Positions 1-7,718 of a stretch of DNA of 64,000 nt are shown here, in pieces. The notes beneath the pieces are model-generated. The model was not told where the DNA came from. It did not search any database and saw only the letters and a list, made by a program, of their open reading frames with translations. The position numbers were made by a program, and so were the translations under genes. The stretch's first letter is position 1. The number at the start of each line of letters is the position of its first letter. This stretch comes from Ryuthela nishihirai. Taxonomy: Eukaryota > Arthropoda > Arachnida > Araneae > Heptathelidae. The DNA is taken from positions 79,791,501 to 79,855,500 of the forward strand of contig JAWZYU010000011.1 of the NCBI GenBank assembly GCA_038380435.1, in the 5' to 3' direction.

Positions 1-140
1 TGCAGCAGAGAAAATATCCCAAAATAGGGCTCCAGCTGGCTAGGGGCAGTATTTGTCGAAATGGTTTCGACTGGGGCGAACTCGATCTCAATAAATTCGA
101 GTTTGGACTGGCGAGGGCTAGGATATTTGAGCCCAAATTG

Positions 141-231
141 ATCTGTAATATATGTAGTCAGGAAATGTTAAAAGAAATAAGCCTATGTATGAACATATGT
201 ACAGTCGCTCAAAAAAGTATCCGAACACAAT
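141..231. repeat. 91-bp direct repeat, copy 1 (with 720-810)
   Basis: An identical 91-bp segment occurs here and at 720-810. It covers unique-looking sequence plus the first 30 bases of the MITE terminus (cagtcgctcaaaaaagtatc and onward) and stops inside the MITE. Because it includes both flank and terminus, this is a local duplication and not two independent insertions. Confidence 0.9.
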
Positions 232-383
232 GGTTGATTACAAAATTCAGAAAAAATATCTGGCAACGTTTTTTTTTTATTAGTGATCTGGCAACCTCCG
301 TGTCACGTGATACGGAGGTCATAGTGTTCGGATACTTTTTTGGGCGGATACCATAATGTTCGGATACTTTTTTGAGAGACTGT
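202..383. mobile_element. palindromic Tc1/mariner-type MITE, internally deleted copy
   Basis: The left arm is complete and starts with cagtcgctcaaaaaagtatc after TA. The apex reads gtcacgtgatac. The right arm is shortened, and its terminal stretch (tgttcggatacttttttg) is present twice in tandem. The family is a near-perfect inverted repeat of about 215-225 bp flanked by TA, as expected for a non-autonomous Tc1/mariner derivative. No coding capacity. Confidence 0.85.
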
Positions 384-719
384 GGCTTAATAATAAACTT
401 AATAAATAAATAATATTGAATGCCTGGAACAAAGGATTGGGAGAAAGCTGGTTGCTAAGGCAACATGTCTGCTCTGTTTAAACATGCATGACTCTCTAGA
501 ACTAGGTATTGTTGGAAGCTAGGCACCTGAAATTTGCTTTCAACTATTTCCTTTTTCAAAAATTAGACTTTACACATGACAGCTTCAGAATTTGAGCAGA
601 ATATTAATATTAAATCTTATCCAGCTTGTGGTTTGACTTACACAGGATATCACTCTCTTGAATTCTATCTCATCCGACAAACCTAAACTTTCAAGTTCTT
701 TTTCTTCAAGTTCAAGTTC
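384..719. other. intergenic, no feature recognised
   Basis: AT-rich sequence between the first MITE and the second copy of the 91-bp repeat. I see no motif, long open frame or known repeat here. Confidence 0.5.
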
Positions 720-810
720 ATCTGTAATATATGTAGTCAGGAAATGTTAAAAGAAATAAGCCTATGTATGAACATATGTACAGTCGCTCAAAAAAGTATC
801 CGAACACAAT
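720..810. repeat. 91-bp direct repeat, copy 2, with solo MITE left end
   Basis: Identical to 141-231. The MITE terminus begins at 781, but after 810 the sequence diverges from the MITE. Only about 30 bp of left terminus is present, with no right arm nearby. Confidence 0.9.
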
Positions 811-1019
811 TCTTATTCGACTTTCTTCTTATTAGCAGAGGCCAACCAAAGAACCAAAGAAGCCGCCATCTTTTCACTGCTGACTTTACCTCTAAGCGAA
901 GCAGGCGCATTTTGCACGTGCTCTGAGGAAAAGCGTCACAGGCACAAAATTCTTCCTTCTTCTTGCTGAACAAGATACACTTTAGTAAAAACTTTAGCGC
1001 TAAAACCTAATAACTGAAG

Positions 1020-1600
1020 TGTGTAAAGTGAGCTTTGTGCCGAGAGGGCATCCGCGCCTCTAACCGTGCCGTCAGCCGCTCCTCCACTGCCAGAGCTCCT
1101 CATTCCTGGCGTAGCAGCGGACTGCGCGGATGCATCTCTGGCACGCGAGGAACGCCAAGATCGCTTGCCGGCATTCTCGGCGTTTGTTGGTGGCATTTCG
1201 TCGGCGAAAAATGGGGATTCCGATGTTGGTATCATCGGAGGCGATAGCATTCTCTACTTGACGTTATTGGAGCTGGGGAGGCGGATCGCCAGCACAGCAA
1301 CGCGCTGGCGAAGGAATATTCGAATTATGGACGAATTCCAAAACAGAAATAACTGGCTTGTTGTTAGCTGGGTGGCGGAGAGGCGGGGGGAAGGAACTCG
1401 CCTTCTTTGCCACTCTACTCGTGGAAAACATCTTACGAAGCTAGGAGGGGAGGTATGCCGCTGTGGGGAGTTGGGGTGGCGGAGACAGAAAGTGAGAGAA
1501 AGTGAACAGGGAGGTAACAGAAAGAAATGTAACCGTATATTGCAATCCGCACCGATAAATATTGCTAGAACAAGAAATTACACTTAGGGGGTGAACTAAC
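1020..1600. other. GC-richer, CpG-containing segment, possible exon or promoter, unassigned
   Basis: This stretch is clearly richer in G+C and CpG than its surroundings. It holds an open frame of 173 codons on the + strand (1066-1587) and an overlapping frame of 104 codons on the - strand (936-1250). Neither translation resembles a family I know, and both are rich in Arg, Ser, Ala and Gly, as frames in GC-rich non-coding DNA tend to be. It could be a 5' exon or promoter of an unseen gene. I do not call a gene. The stretch is followed by C-rich homopolymers at about 1602-1612 and 1851-1866. Confidence 0.3.
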
Positions 1601-1955
1601 CTCCCCCCCCCCGCACTCACAGAATTTCGAGAAAACTTCTGTCGAGATAGAAAGGAATAAATTAAAGGCGTGCAGCTTTTATCGCCTAGGCGAGCTTTTA
1701 ATGGGTGCTTATGCGTAACAATTGTTCACGTTAAAAGGGGTTTCACGTGGCCTTTAGCGCTGGAGCGTGGAGCGCTAACTTTGCCAGTGTGCTCAAGGAC
1801 AATTAGCTGAATTCCTGAAACTCTGTGAAAGTCACTCTGCCAAACTGTCGCCCCCCCCCCCCCCCACGAAGTGAAACAATTGCAAACAAATCGATATCAA
1901 TGGCAATTTGAATTTTGCTTCAAGGCAGACTTGTGTCGTTTGTGTAATATTGAGT

Positions 1956-2281
1956 ACAGTTACTCAAAAAAAGTATCCGAACACTAGGGCTGATTACAGA
2001 ATTCAGAAAAAATATCTGGCAATGATATTTTTAGAAATTAGTGATCTGGCAACCTTCGTGTATACAGTCGCTCAGAAAAGTATCCGAACACTATGGCTGA
2101 TTACAGAATTCAGAAACAATATCTGGCAACGATTTTTTTTTAGAAATCAGTGATCTGACAACCTTCGTGTCACGTGACACGAAGGTTGCCAGATCACTAA
2201 TTTCAAAAAAAAAATCGTTGCCAGATATTTTTTGTAAACTCTGTAATCAGCCATAGTGTTCGGATTTTTTTTGTGCGACTG
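1956..2281. mobile_element. two nested palindromic MITEs
   Basis: A left half-copy (1956 to about 2061, ending ccttcgtgta) is followed at TA by a full palindromic copy (2065-2281) with both termini and the apex gtcacgtgac. The full copy apparently inserted at a TA at the apex of the older one. The right half of the older copy is missing, and the full copy abuts the mariner relic instead. Confidence 0.85.
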
Positions 2282-2283
2282 TA

Positions 2284-2560
2284 CTTCTCCACATAGTTGC
2301 CTAGGTTATGCAAACATTTATTCCAACGTGTAATATGACCATTCGCTGAAGTAAAAATCTGCTCCACTGTCCACCAACCAGGTCAAAACGGCTTGTTTGG
2401 CGTCTTCATCTGACAAAAGTCTCTATCTTCCCAGATACTCTTTCAATTTACTCAACAAATAGTAATCTCAGGGAGATAACTCAAAGCTGTAGGGTGGAAG
2501 TTGCCACACTTCCAACACGAACTTCTTCAGCAATTCCTGCGTCTGCGATATTCATCTGTG
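2284..2560 (-). pseudogene. mariner-type transposase relic, C-terminal part
   Basis: Read on the minus strand, a frame interrupted by four stops gives LEVWQLPPYSFELSP, stop, DYYLLSKLKEYLGR, stop, RLLSDEDAKQAVLTWLVDSG, FYFSEWSYYTLE. This matches the C-terminal part of mariner transposases: the PPYSPDLSPxDYxLF block with the third catalytic acidic residue, then the KL-K-L region and a WL-x-FY segment. The catalytic block and distal part remain; the N-terminal helix-turn-helix and the first two acidic residues are not seen. The relic ends at the TA next to the MITE at 2281. It is dead. Because the MITE's outer end faces it, it is a neighbour and not the MITE's internal coding region. Confidence 0.7.
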
Positions 2561-2817
2561 AAATCTGTATGGCCGTTTTAAAATTGCAATACAGAAACTC
2601 TACTTAACGATAGTGTGATGAGACTTTGCATTCCCCCCCGCATAACCGGCCCCTATATTTGCGCGGAGCCTCCTTGGCATGTGATAAAATATAAAACGTT
2701 AGAAATTAAATCGACATAAATGTACAAAATTTTAGTTAAATATAATAGGGATATCGAAAAGGTCGAAAGATAATGATGATATGTAAGCTAGCCCATGTAA
2801 AACTCTCACTTTAAATA

Positions 2818-2957
2818 CCGCCAGGCTCGTAATCTGTAGTTCCCAGATTCGAGTCCCAGTTGGGTCAGCGTTGAGATTTTATCTCCGCAAAATTCCCCGC
2901 CCTGCCCACGGTCAGTGGGGGACACCGATGGGCTTGGAAAGGCCGCCGTCCGTTGCA
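2818..2957 (+). mobile_element. SINE-A (tRNA-Thr-like), 5' part, interrupted
   Basis: Matches the full SINE-A at 15426-15810 from the anticodon-stem region (ccaggctcgtaatctg) through the B box (gattcgagtccc) to ccgtccgttgcatggg. The tRNA-like first 30 bases are missing. The sequence breaks at 2957, where another repeat begins. A 3' part of the same SINE resumes at 4567 in the same orientation, so this is probably one SINE split by later insertions, with about 75 bp lost. Confidence 0.8.
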
Positions 2958-3013
2958 TGGGCAGAATATGATTTTTCATGATCGGTTGCCTATGATTTTG
3001 TTTATGAAGTGTA

Positions 3014-3237
3014 CAGTCGCTCAAAAAAATATCCGAACACTATGGGTTGATTACAGAATTCAGAAAAAATATCCTTAAAACGATTTTTTTTAAAAAATTA
3101 GTGATCTGGCAACCTTCGTGTCACGTGACACGAAGGTTGCCAGATAATCACTAATTTAAAAAAAAAAAATCGTTGCCAGATATTTTTTCTGAATTCTATA
3201 ATCAACCATAGTGTTCGGATGCTTTTTTGAGCGACTG
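3014..3237. mobile_element. palindromic MITE, full length
   Basis: Starts cagtcgctcaaaaaaatatc and ends tttttgagcgactg with TA on both sides. The arms are nearly perfectly complementary around the apex gtgtcacgtgacac. Paralogous with the MITE at 5266-5484 by duplication of the host repeat, not by independent insertion. Confidence 0.92.
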
Positions 3238-3398
3238 TAGTTTCTTCTGTCTATGCGGAGTATTTCGATTTGGGTACTTACGTATTAACGCCACCGCAGC
3301 AGAAGTTGCGGTTATGCGCCAATAAAGAGCAATCTTGTTGTTCGCACGCGCACGCAGTTATCTTTTGGATTCCTTGTTGCCTTGTTGTTTGCTGATTT

Positions 3399-4328
3399 TT
3401 GACGCCATTTTTTAGTGCTACGAAAATGCGTATTTGGGATTTGCCAAAAACAGAACAAGATGCAATTTTATTTTTTCAGGAGCGAAATATTTTACCAAAA
3501 AAACGAAAATGTACCAATTCCCATGACATGAAACTTTATTTTGGTAAACGTAAGTTTTGGAAATGTAATTTAAGACAGTGTGATCAGCAAGTGGGACTTA
3601 GAAAAGACAACTGGTTTGAGGGAAGCAGAATTCCATTTTGTTCAGCTTTGAGATTCATATACTGCTGGTGCGAGGAGTTGACGTCGATTAAATTTTGTGA
3701 AAAGCAACTTGATTTATCGGATAAAACTGTTATAGATTGGAACAATTACATGCGTGAATTATGTGTCTTGGATATGGAGAATAAACCAAAGAAGAAGGTA
3801 GGTGGACCACATTGCATTGTGGAAATTGATGAAAGTTTGTTTACTAAACGTAAAAATAATTGTGGTCGAGTATTACCCGAACAGTGGGTGTTTGGTGGTA
3901 TATGTAGAGAAACAAAAGATGCGTTTGTTGTCACTGTTCCTAATAGAACTGGCTCTACCCTTCTTGATAAAATTATTGAAAACATTGCAGATGGTAGCAC
4001 AATTTATTCTGACAGTTGGAAAGGTTACCAAACAAATAGAATAGAAATAGAAGGATTCCTACATGCTAAAGTTAATCATAAATACAATTTTATTGATCCT
4101 GATACAGGAGTTCATACACAAACAGTTGAGAGAATGTGGGGCAATGCTAAATGGAGGAACAAGAGACATAGGGGGACAGCGAGACATCATTTGGAATCTT
4201 ATTTATCAGAGTTCATATGGCGACAGCATCAGTTCATATGGCGACAGCATCAGGTGAAAGAAAATAGAGACTGTTTTGAATCTATGTTAAACTCTATATC
4301 GGCCCATTTTCCACCGAAAACCGATTGA
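3399..4328 (+). CDS. Merlin / ISXO2-like DDE transposase, intact open frame
   Basis: The 309-codon frame encodes a transposase expected to bind the 26-bp termini and cut and paste the element. Residues 1-110 hold a basic N-terminal region with Cys38, Cys56 and Cys61 that may be a degenerate zinc-binding or DNA-binding domain. The RNase H-like core follows: D144 in VEIDES, D205 in YSDSWKGY, and E244 in HTQTVERMWGNAKW, the typical H-x-x-x-VE-x-W-x-x-K motif of the IS1595/ISXO2 family. The length fits Merlin transposases. Residues 272-278 (FIWRQHQ) are repeated exactly at 279-285 through a 21-bp tandem duplication at 4212-4253, which keeps the frame but lies just after the core. Met10 (3426) is an alternative start. 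A poly(A) signal follows the stop. No intron is needed. Confidence 0.92.
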   Translation: MTPFFSATKMRIWDLPKTEQDAILFFQERNILPKKRKCTNSHDMKLYFGKRKFWKCNLRQCDQQVGLRKDNWFEGSRIPFCSALRFIYCWCEELTSIKFCEKQLDLSDKTVIDWNNYMRELCVLDMENKPKKKVGGPHCIVEIDESLFTKRKNNCGRVLPEQWVFGGICRETKDAFVVTVPNRTGSTLLDKIIENIADGSTIYSDSWKGYQTNRIEIEGFLHAKVNHKYNFIDPDTGVHTQTVERMWGNAKWRNKRHRGTARHHLESYLSEFIWRQHQFIWRQHQVKENRDCFESMLNSISAHFPPKTD

Positions 4329-4342
4329 CTACTTTGTTTTTA

Positions 4343-4348
4343 AATAAA
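4343..4348 (+). terminator. poly(A) signal of the Merlin transposase
   Basis: AATAAA lies 15 bases after the transposase stop codon and inside the element, a suitable position for 3' processing of its mRNA. Confidence 0.6.
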
Positions 4349-4566
4349 GTGTTTTGAATTTTGAAAGTGTTTGATTTGTCGCAAAAATTTTAGGTGTAGA
4401 TTGGCGGCACTTAAAACCCGCCAAATCTGTAGGTGCGGTGGCGTTAATACGTAAGTACCTCGATTTGTTTTTGTAGGGATTCGTATGGGAGCTCATGTTC
4501 TATAATTATTCCGTCGTCTGTTGCTCTTTTCGTTAAACGTCTGCTTTTTCTTTGCCTGGAACTTCT

Positions 4567-4720
4567 CTGGAAGGCCTTGACGGGAGGCTACCATCTGTCT
4601 CCCAACAGCTGTTCCAGTGGGTCCCCTCCACCAACCTTCTGTGAGCTTTGGGGTCCATGTGACCTGGCCATTTAGCCCATGGTGTGCAAAAAAGTGCCGC
4701 TCAGAGATAAAACAACCCAA
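4567..4720 (+). mobile_element. SINE-A 3' part (first of two in tandem)
   Basis: Matches SINE-A from ggccttgacgggaggctacc to its end, aaaacaacccaac. It probably continues the SINE begun at 2818. Confidence 0.82.
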
Positions 4721-4890
4721 CGTTAAAGAACACACTGGATGGCCTTGACGGGAAGCTACCATCTGTCTCCCAACAGCTGTTCCAGTGGTTCCCCTCCTCC
4801 AACTTTCTCTGAGCCTTCGAGGTCTATGTGACCTGGCCATTTAGCCCATGATGTGCAAAAAAATGCCGCTCAGAGATAAAACAACCCAAC
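4721..4890 (+). mobile_element. SINE-A 3' part (second of two in tandem)
   Basis: A second, more diverged 3' section (cgttaaagaacacactggat to aaaacaacccaac) joined directly to the end of the first. This gives a head-to-tail dimer of SINE 3' ends. Confidence 0.8.
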
Positions 4891-5213
4891 CTATTCATGT
4901 AATTTAAATAAAGGAGCATAAGAAAAAAGCTATTAGCTTTCATTGCTCACCTCTTTCACCAGGTATATATTTTTTGTTATAAATAAACTAACTTATGATA
5001 TGCTGGTGAAATAATTATTCTTATTATTTCTTTGGCTGAGCAGTGATTTTAGTGTAATAATACTGAATCCTATTTGTTTTATCTTATTTTGAAGTTCCTG
5101 TCTTTGACTATTATATTTCGGAAGTTCGCATAATATATTCAACAGTTTCGATCTCCTGACAGTCTGCAGTTAAAGATTATATATTTTTTAAAGAGAAATT
5201 AAAGTTTATCTGA
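4891..5213. other. intergenic, AT-rich, nothing recognised
   Basis: No repeat, RNA or protein similarity visible to me. Confidence 0.5.
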
Positions 5214-5630
5214 CAGAATATGATTTATCATGATCGGTTGCCAATGGTTTTGTTTGTGAAGTGTACAGTCGCTCAAAAAAGTATGCAAACTCTATGGTGG
5301 ACTACAGAATTTAGAAAAAATATCTGGAAACGATTTTTTTTTAAATTAGTTATCTGGCAACCTTCGTTTCACGTGACACGAAGGTTGCCAGATAATCACT
5401 AATTTCAAAAAAAAAAAACGTTGCCAGATATTTTTTCTAAATTCTGTAATCAACCATAGTGTTCGGATACTTTTTGAGCGACTGTGGTTTGTTTTGTCTA
5501 CATTGAATATTTCGATTTTTTTTGTAGGGATTCGTATGGGAGCTCATGTTCTATAATTATTCCGTCGTCTTTTGCCCTTTTCGTTAAACGTCTGCTTTTT
5601 CTTTGCCTGGTACTTCTATCTGCGCCATGA
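5214..5630. repeat. unoccupied copy of the Merlin/MITE host repeat
   Basis: Parallels 2961-3272 joined to 4460-4566: same left flank, same MITE position, same right flank (tagggattcgtatgggagct). It lacks the Merlin element. The target position reads ttcgattttttttgtaggg at 5511. Confidence 0.85.
5266..5484. mobile_element. palindromic MITE, full length
   Basis: TA-flanked, starts cagtcgctcaaaaaagtatg, apex tttcacgtgacac, ends ttttgagcgactg. Duplicated together with its host repeat. Confidence 0.9.
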
Positions 5631-6540
5631 TCCAGTGTGAGGTTATTTAATTTTTTTTATCATTAATCTGTCCCAGATTTAATAGTAAAAAAAAGGTGTG
5701 GAGGGAAATAACCTGTATTTCCATTACAGTGTAAAATTTTATCCTACTCTCAGAGGTTTCTAAAAAAATTCACGAAAAATGCTTCAAATGTGCGTGCTTA
5801 AAAATATTTTGTTAAAAATTCAAAATTAGCTGCAAGTTCTGCTTTTATGATGTTAAGATTTTCATTTAATTTAATTATTATTTCTTCCTTGGTAAGGGAA
5901 AAATAAATAGCGCCTCTTGTAATTTCAGACTGTGTAATTTTAAAACCATCTGTGTAAAATTGTTTCAATATTTTCTATAATGTTCATTACAATATATGAG
6001 GTAGAGTTCTTTTCCGTCTTCTAATTTGTGAAGAAAAGTTTATTTCCATTTTCTATAGTTGGTTTATATCAATGTATTTGTGTGTGTGTGTATGGGGGGG
6101 GGGGGCGCTTAATTGTTACAAAAGTAGGGTTTGATCTGACGTTTTATGAGCGGCACTTTTTGTGAGCTTTGAGGAATTATCGGATTATTTTATTAGTTAC
6201 ATATTTCACGATTTATCATCCTATTACTGTGGTAGATGATACTTAATTTCCAGACGGCTGATATATGTTGCATAAGTTCACTGGTGTTCAAAAGTTAAGC
6301 ATAGTTGACAAAAATGGAAAAAATTAAAAATATGAGATGATAGAATGATATTGATCATATAGTGCAGATGAAATGTGGAAGGAAGAAACAAATGCGCATA
6401 TATAACTGGCAATAAACTGGAGCAATGCATTGTAGTTCAATAGGGTGGCAATTGAAGAAGTTATTCGAGACGCATTCGCTCGTGCACGAGAGTTCAGAAG
6501 GTTAAAATTTCTTTCACACACTTGTTATTAATCATATACA
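5631..6540. other. AT-rich intergenic sequence
   Basis: No gene recognised. Contains a short GT run followed by a G tract at about 6079-6107. Confidence 0.5.
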
Positions 6541-6679
6541 CAGTCGCTCAAAAAAGTATCCGAACACTATGGTGACACGAAGGTTGTCAGATCAATAATT
6601 TCTGAAAAAAATCGTTGCCAGATATTTTTTCTGAATTCTGTAATCAACCGTAGTGTTCGGATATTTTTTTGAACGACTG
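6541..6679. mobile_element. palindromic MITE, deleted left arm
   Basis: Both termini are present (cagtcgctcaaaaaagtatc, and ttgaacgactg at the right). The left arm jumps from cactatgg directly to tgacacgaaggttg, so about 85 bp including the left interior is lost. Confidence 0.88.
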
Positions 6680-6782
6680 TACTCAACTCGTATGCAGCAA
6701 ATAATTCTAGGTAAACTACTTTAGTAAAAATGTTGAGTAACATGCAACATTTTACTCAACATTCATAGAACGACAATCTATG

Positions 6783-6913
6783 AAGTAGTTTCGAACTCCA
6801 AAGTAAGGAGTAGCTTAAATTCCAATGTAAGGTAAGAATATACATTTTGAATCCCAAAGTAGAGAGGAGGGTGAAACTTCAACATAGAGATTAAGCTCGA
6901 TAATTAATAGACT
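6783..6913. repeat. left boundary repeat of the 95-bp satellite array
   Basis: About 130 bp (gtagcttaaattccaatg, cattttgaatcccaaagtag, aagctcgataattaatag) recur in the same order and orientation at 13391-13527 on the far side of the array. The array therefore lies between two direct copies of one flank. Confidence 0.85.
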
Positions 6914-6984
6914 GAATTGTAAAAGTATTATTTGCAGTTTCTACTCTTTGCACTGGTAGATAAAATAGAAAATTGGAGAAAACT

Positions 6985-7053
6985 GCCTTAGCCGGGATTC
7001 ATATACAATTTCTTTTCTCCGCATCTAAGCGCTAACCACTCAGCCACATTTCC
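6985..7053 (-). repeat. possible degenerate tRNA-like (SINE head) relic
   Basis: On the minus strand, gtggctgagtggttagcgct resembles the tRNA-like 5' end of SINE-B (gtggccgagtggttagcgcg). Only the A-box half is recognisable. Confidence 0.4.
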
Positions 7054-7199
7054 AGTAATTCTCGTGCTATCCAAAAGCGTCCCACTGCTGCAAACGCTAA
7101 AAGCAACAGAAAAAACTCTTGGTATTCATTTGCAACATTAGCATCATAAATAATTAAACAACGCCAAAATAAAAATCTTCCCGCTTAAAAATAGAAACT

Positions 7200-7718
7200 T
7201 TCAATTAAGCGAGCCACGTACGGTTTCGCCTTCTCAAAGCAAATTCGCCTCACTTTTTGATTCACTGAAACGGTGCGATTCAACATCTCGAGCTCTCCGT
7301 CTCCGCATCGTCGTCATTACCGGAAGCGTGACGACTTCTGGAAAAGGAGCGTGTCGGAAGTGGAGGTGAGCAAGTGACTAAACGTCTTCTGTCATTGCGA
7401 GCGAGCTCTGCGGCTCGAAACGAGGCCAAATTAGCGATTTGGTCGCAAGATGTATGACATCTGGCAAGAGAGGTGGCATTCGGCTCTGCCTTGACGACAT
7501 CTCTGTAGCCTCGAACGAAGGCTCTTGCTGAGTCAACAGTTCCACAGGATGCAGAAATGTTGTCGGAATGGAAGGGGGCACGTCCCCTTGATAGTTGCAC
7601 CCAAATTCGTTGGCGGGAAACATATTTGATATTAATTCCATGAGTGCTTTAGTATCACGTTGATGTCACAGTCTAGCATGTCATAAATTGAGAATAACTG
7701 ATTTCGTACCCCACTTAA
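7200..7718. other. GC-richer unique segment, coding status unclear
   Basis: More G+C and CpG than its surroundings, with two overlapping minus-strand frames of 106 and 87 codons (7280-7600, 7378-7641). I recognise no domain in either. It could be part of an exon. Confidence 0.25.

Larger units (their letters stand above)
3273..4459 (+). mobile_element. complete Merlin-superfamily DNA transposon
   Basis: Two ends, ggtacttacgtattaacgcc at 3273 and its reverse complement ending at 4459, form perfect 26-bp terminal inverted repeats. The octamer tcgatttg sits immediately outside both ends (3265-3272 and 4460-4467). An 8-bp target duplication with an IS1016/IS1595 (ISXO2-like) transposase is the known signature of Merlin elements. 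The 1187-bp element encloses one open transposase gene. A copy of the flanking repeat without the element is present at about 5512-5519 (tcgatttt). Perfect termini and an open frame point to a young insertion. Confidence 0.93.
2958..4566. repeat. composite insertion: repeat carrying a MITE and a Merlin element
   Basis: Sequence 2961-3013 plus 3240-3272 plus 4460-4566 is present again, without the Merlin element, at about 5214-5630 (shared starts cagaatatgattt and gatcggttgcc; shared end gtagggattcgtatgggagc). Both copies hold a MITE at the same position, so the MITE was there before the unit duplicated. The unit separates two parts of a SINE-A. Confidence 0.75.

Noticed and set aside
1066..1587. 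173-codon frame in the GC-rich segment
   Set aside because: No recognisable domain, overlapping minus-strand frame and low-complexity composition, so it is kept only as an unassigned segment.
2284..2560. Idea that the mariner relic is the autonomous parent of the palindromic MITE
   Set aside because: The MITE's outer end faces the relic and no MITE terminus lies on the far side of it, so it is a neighbour and not internal sequence.
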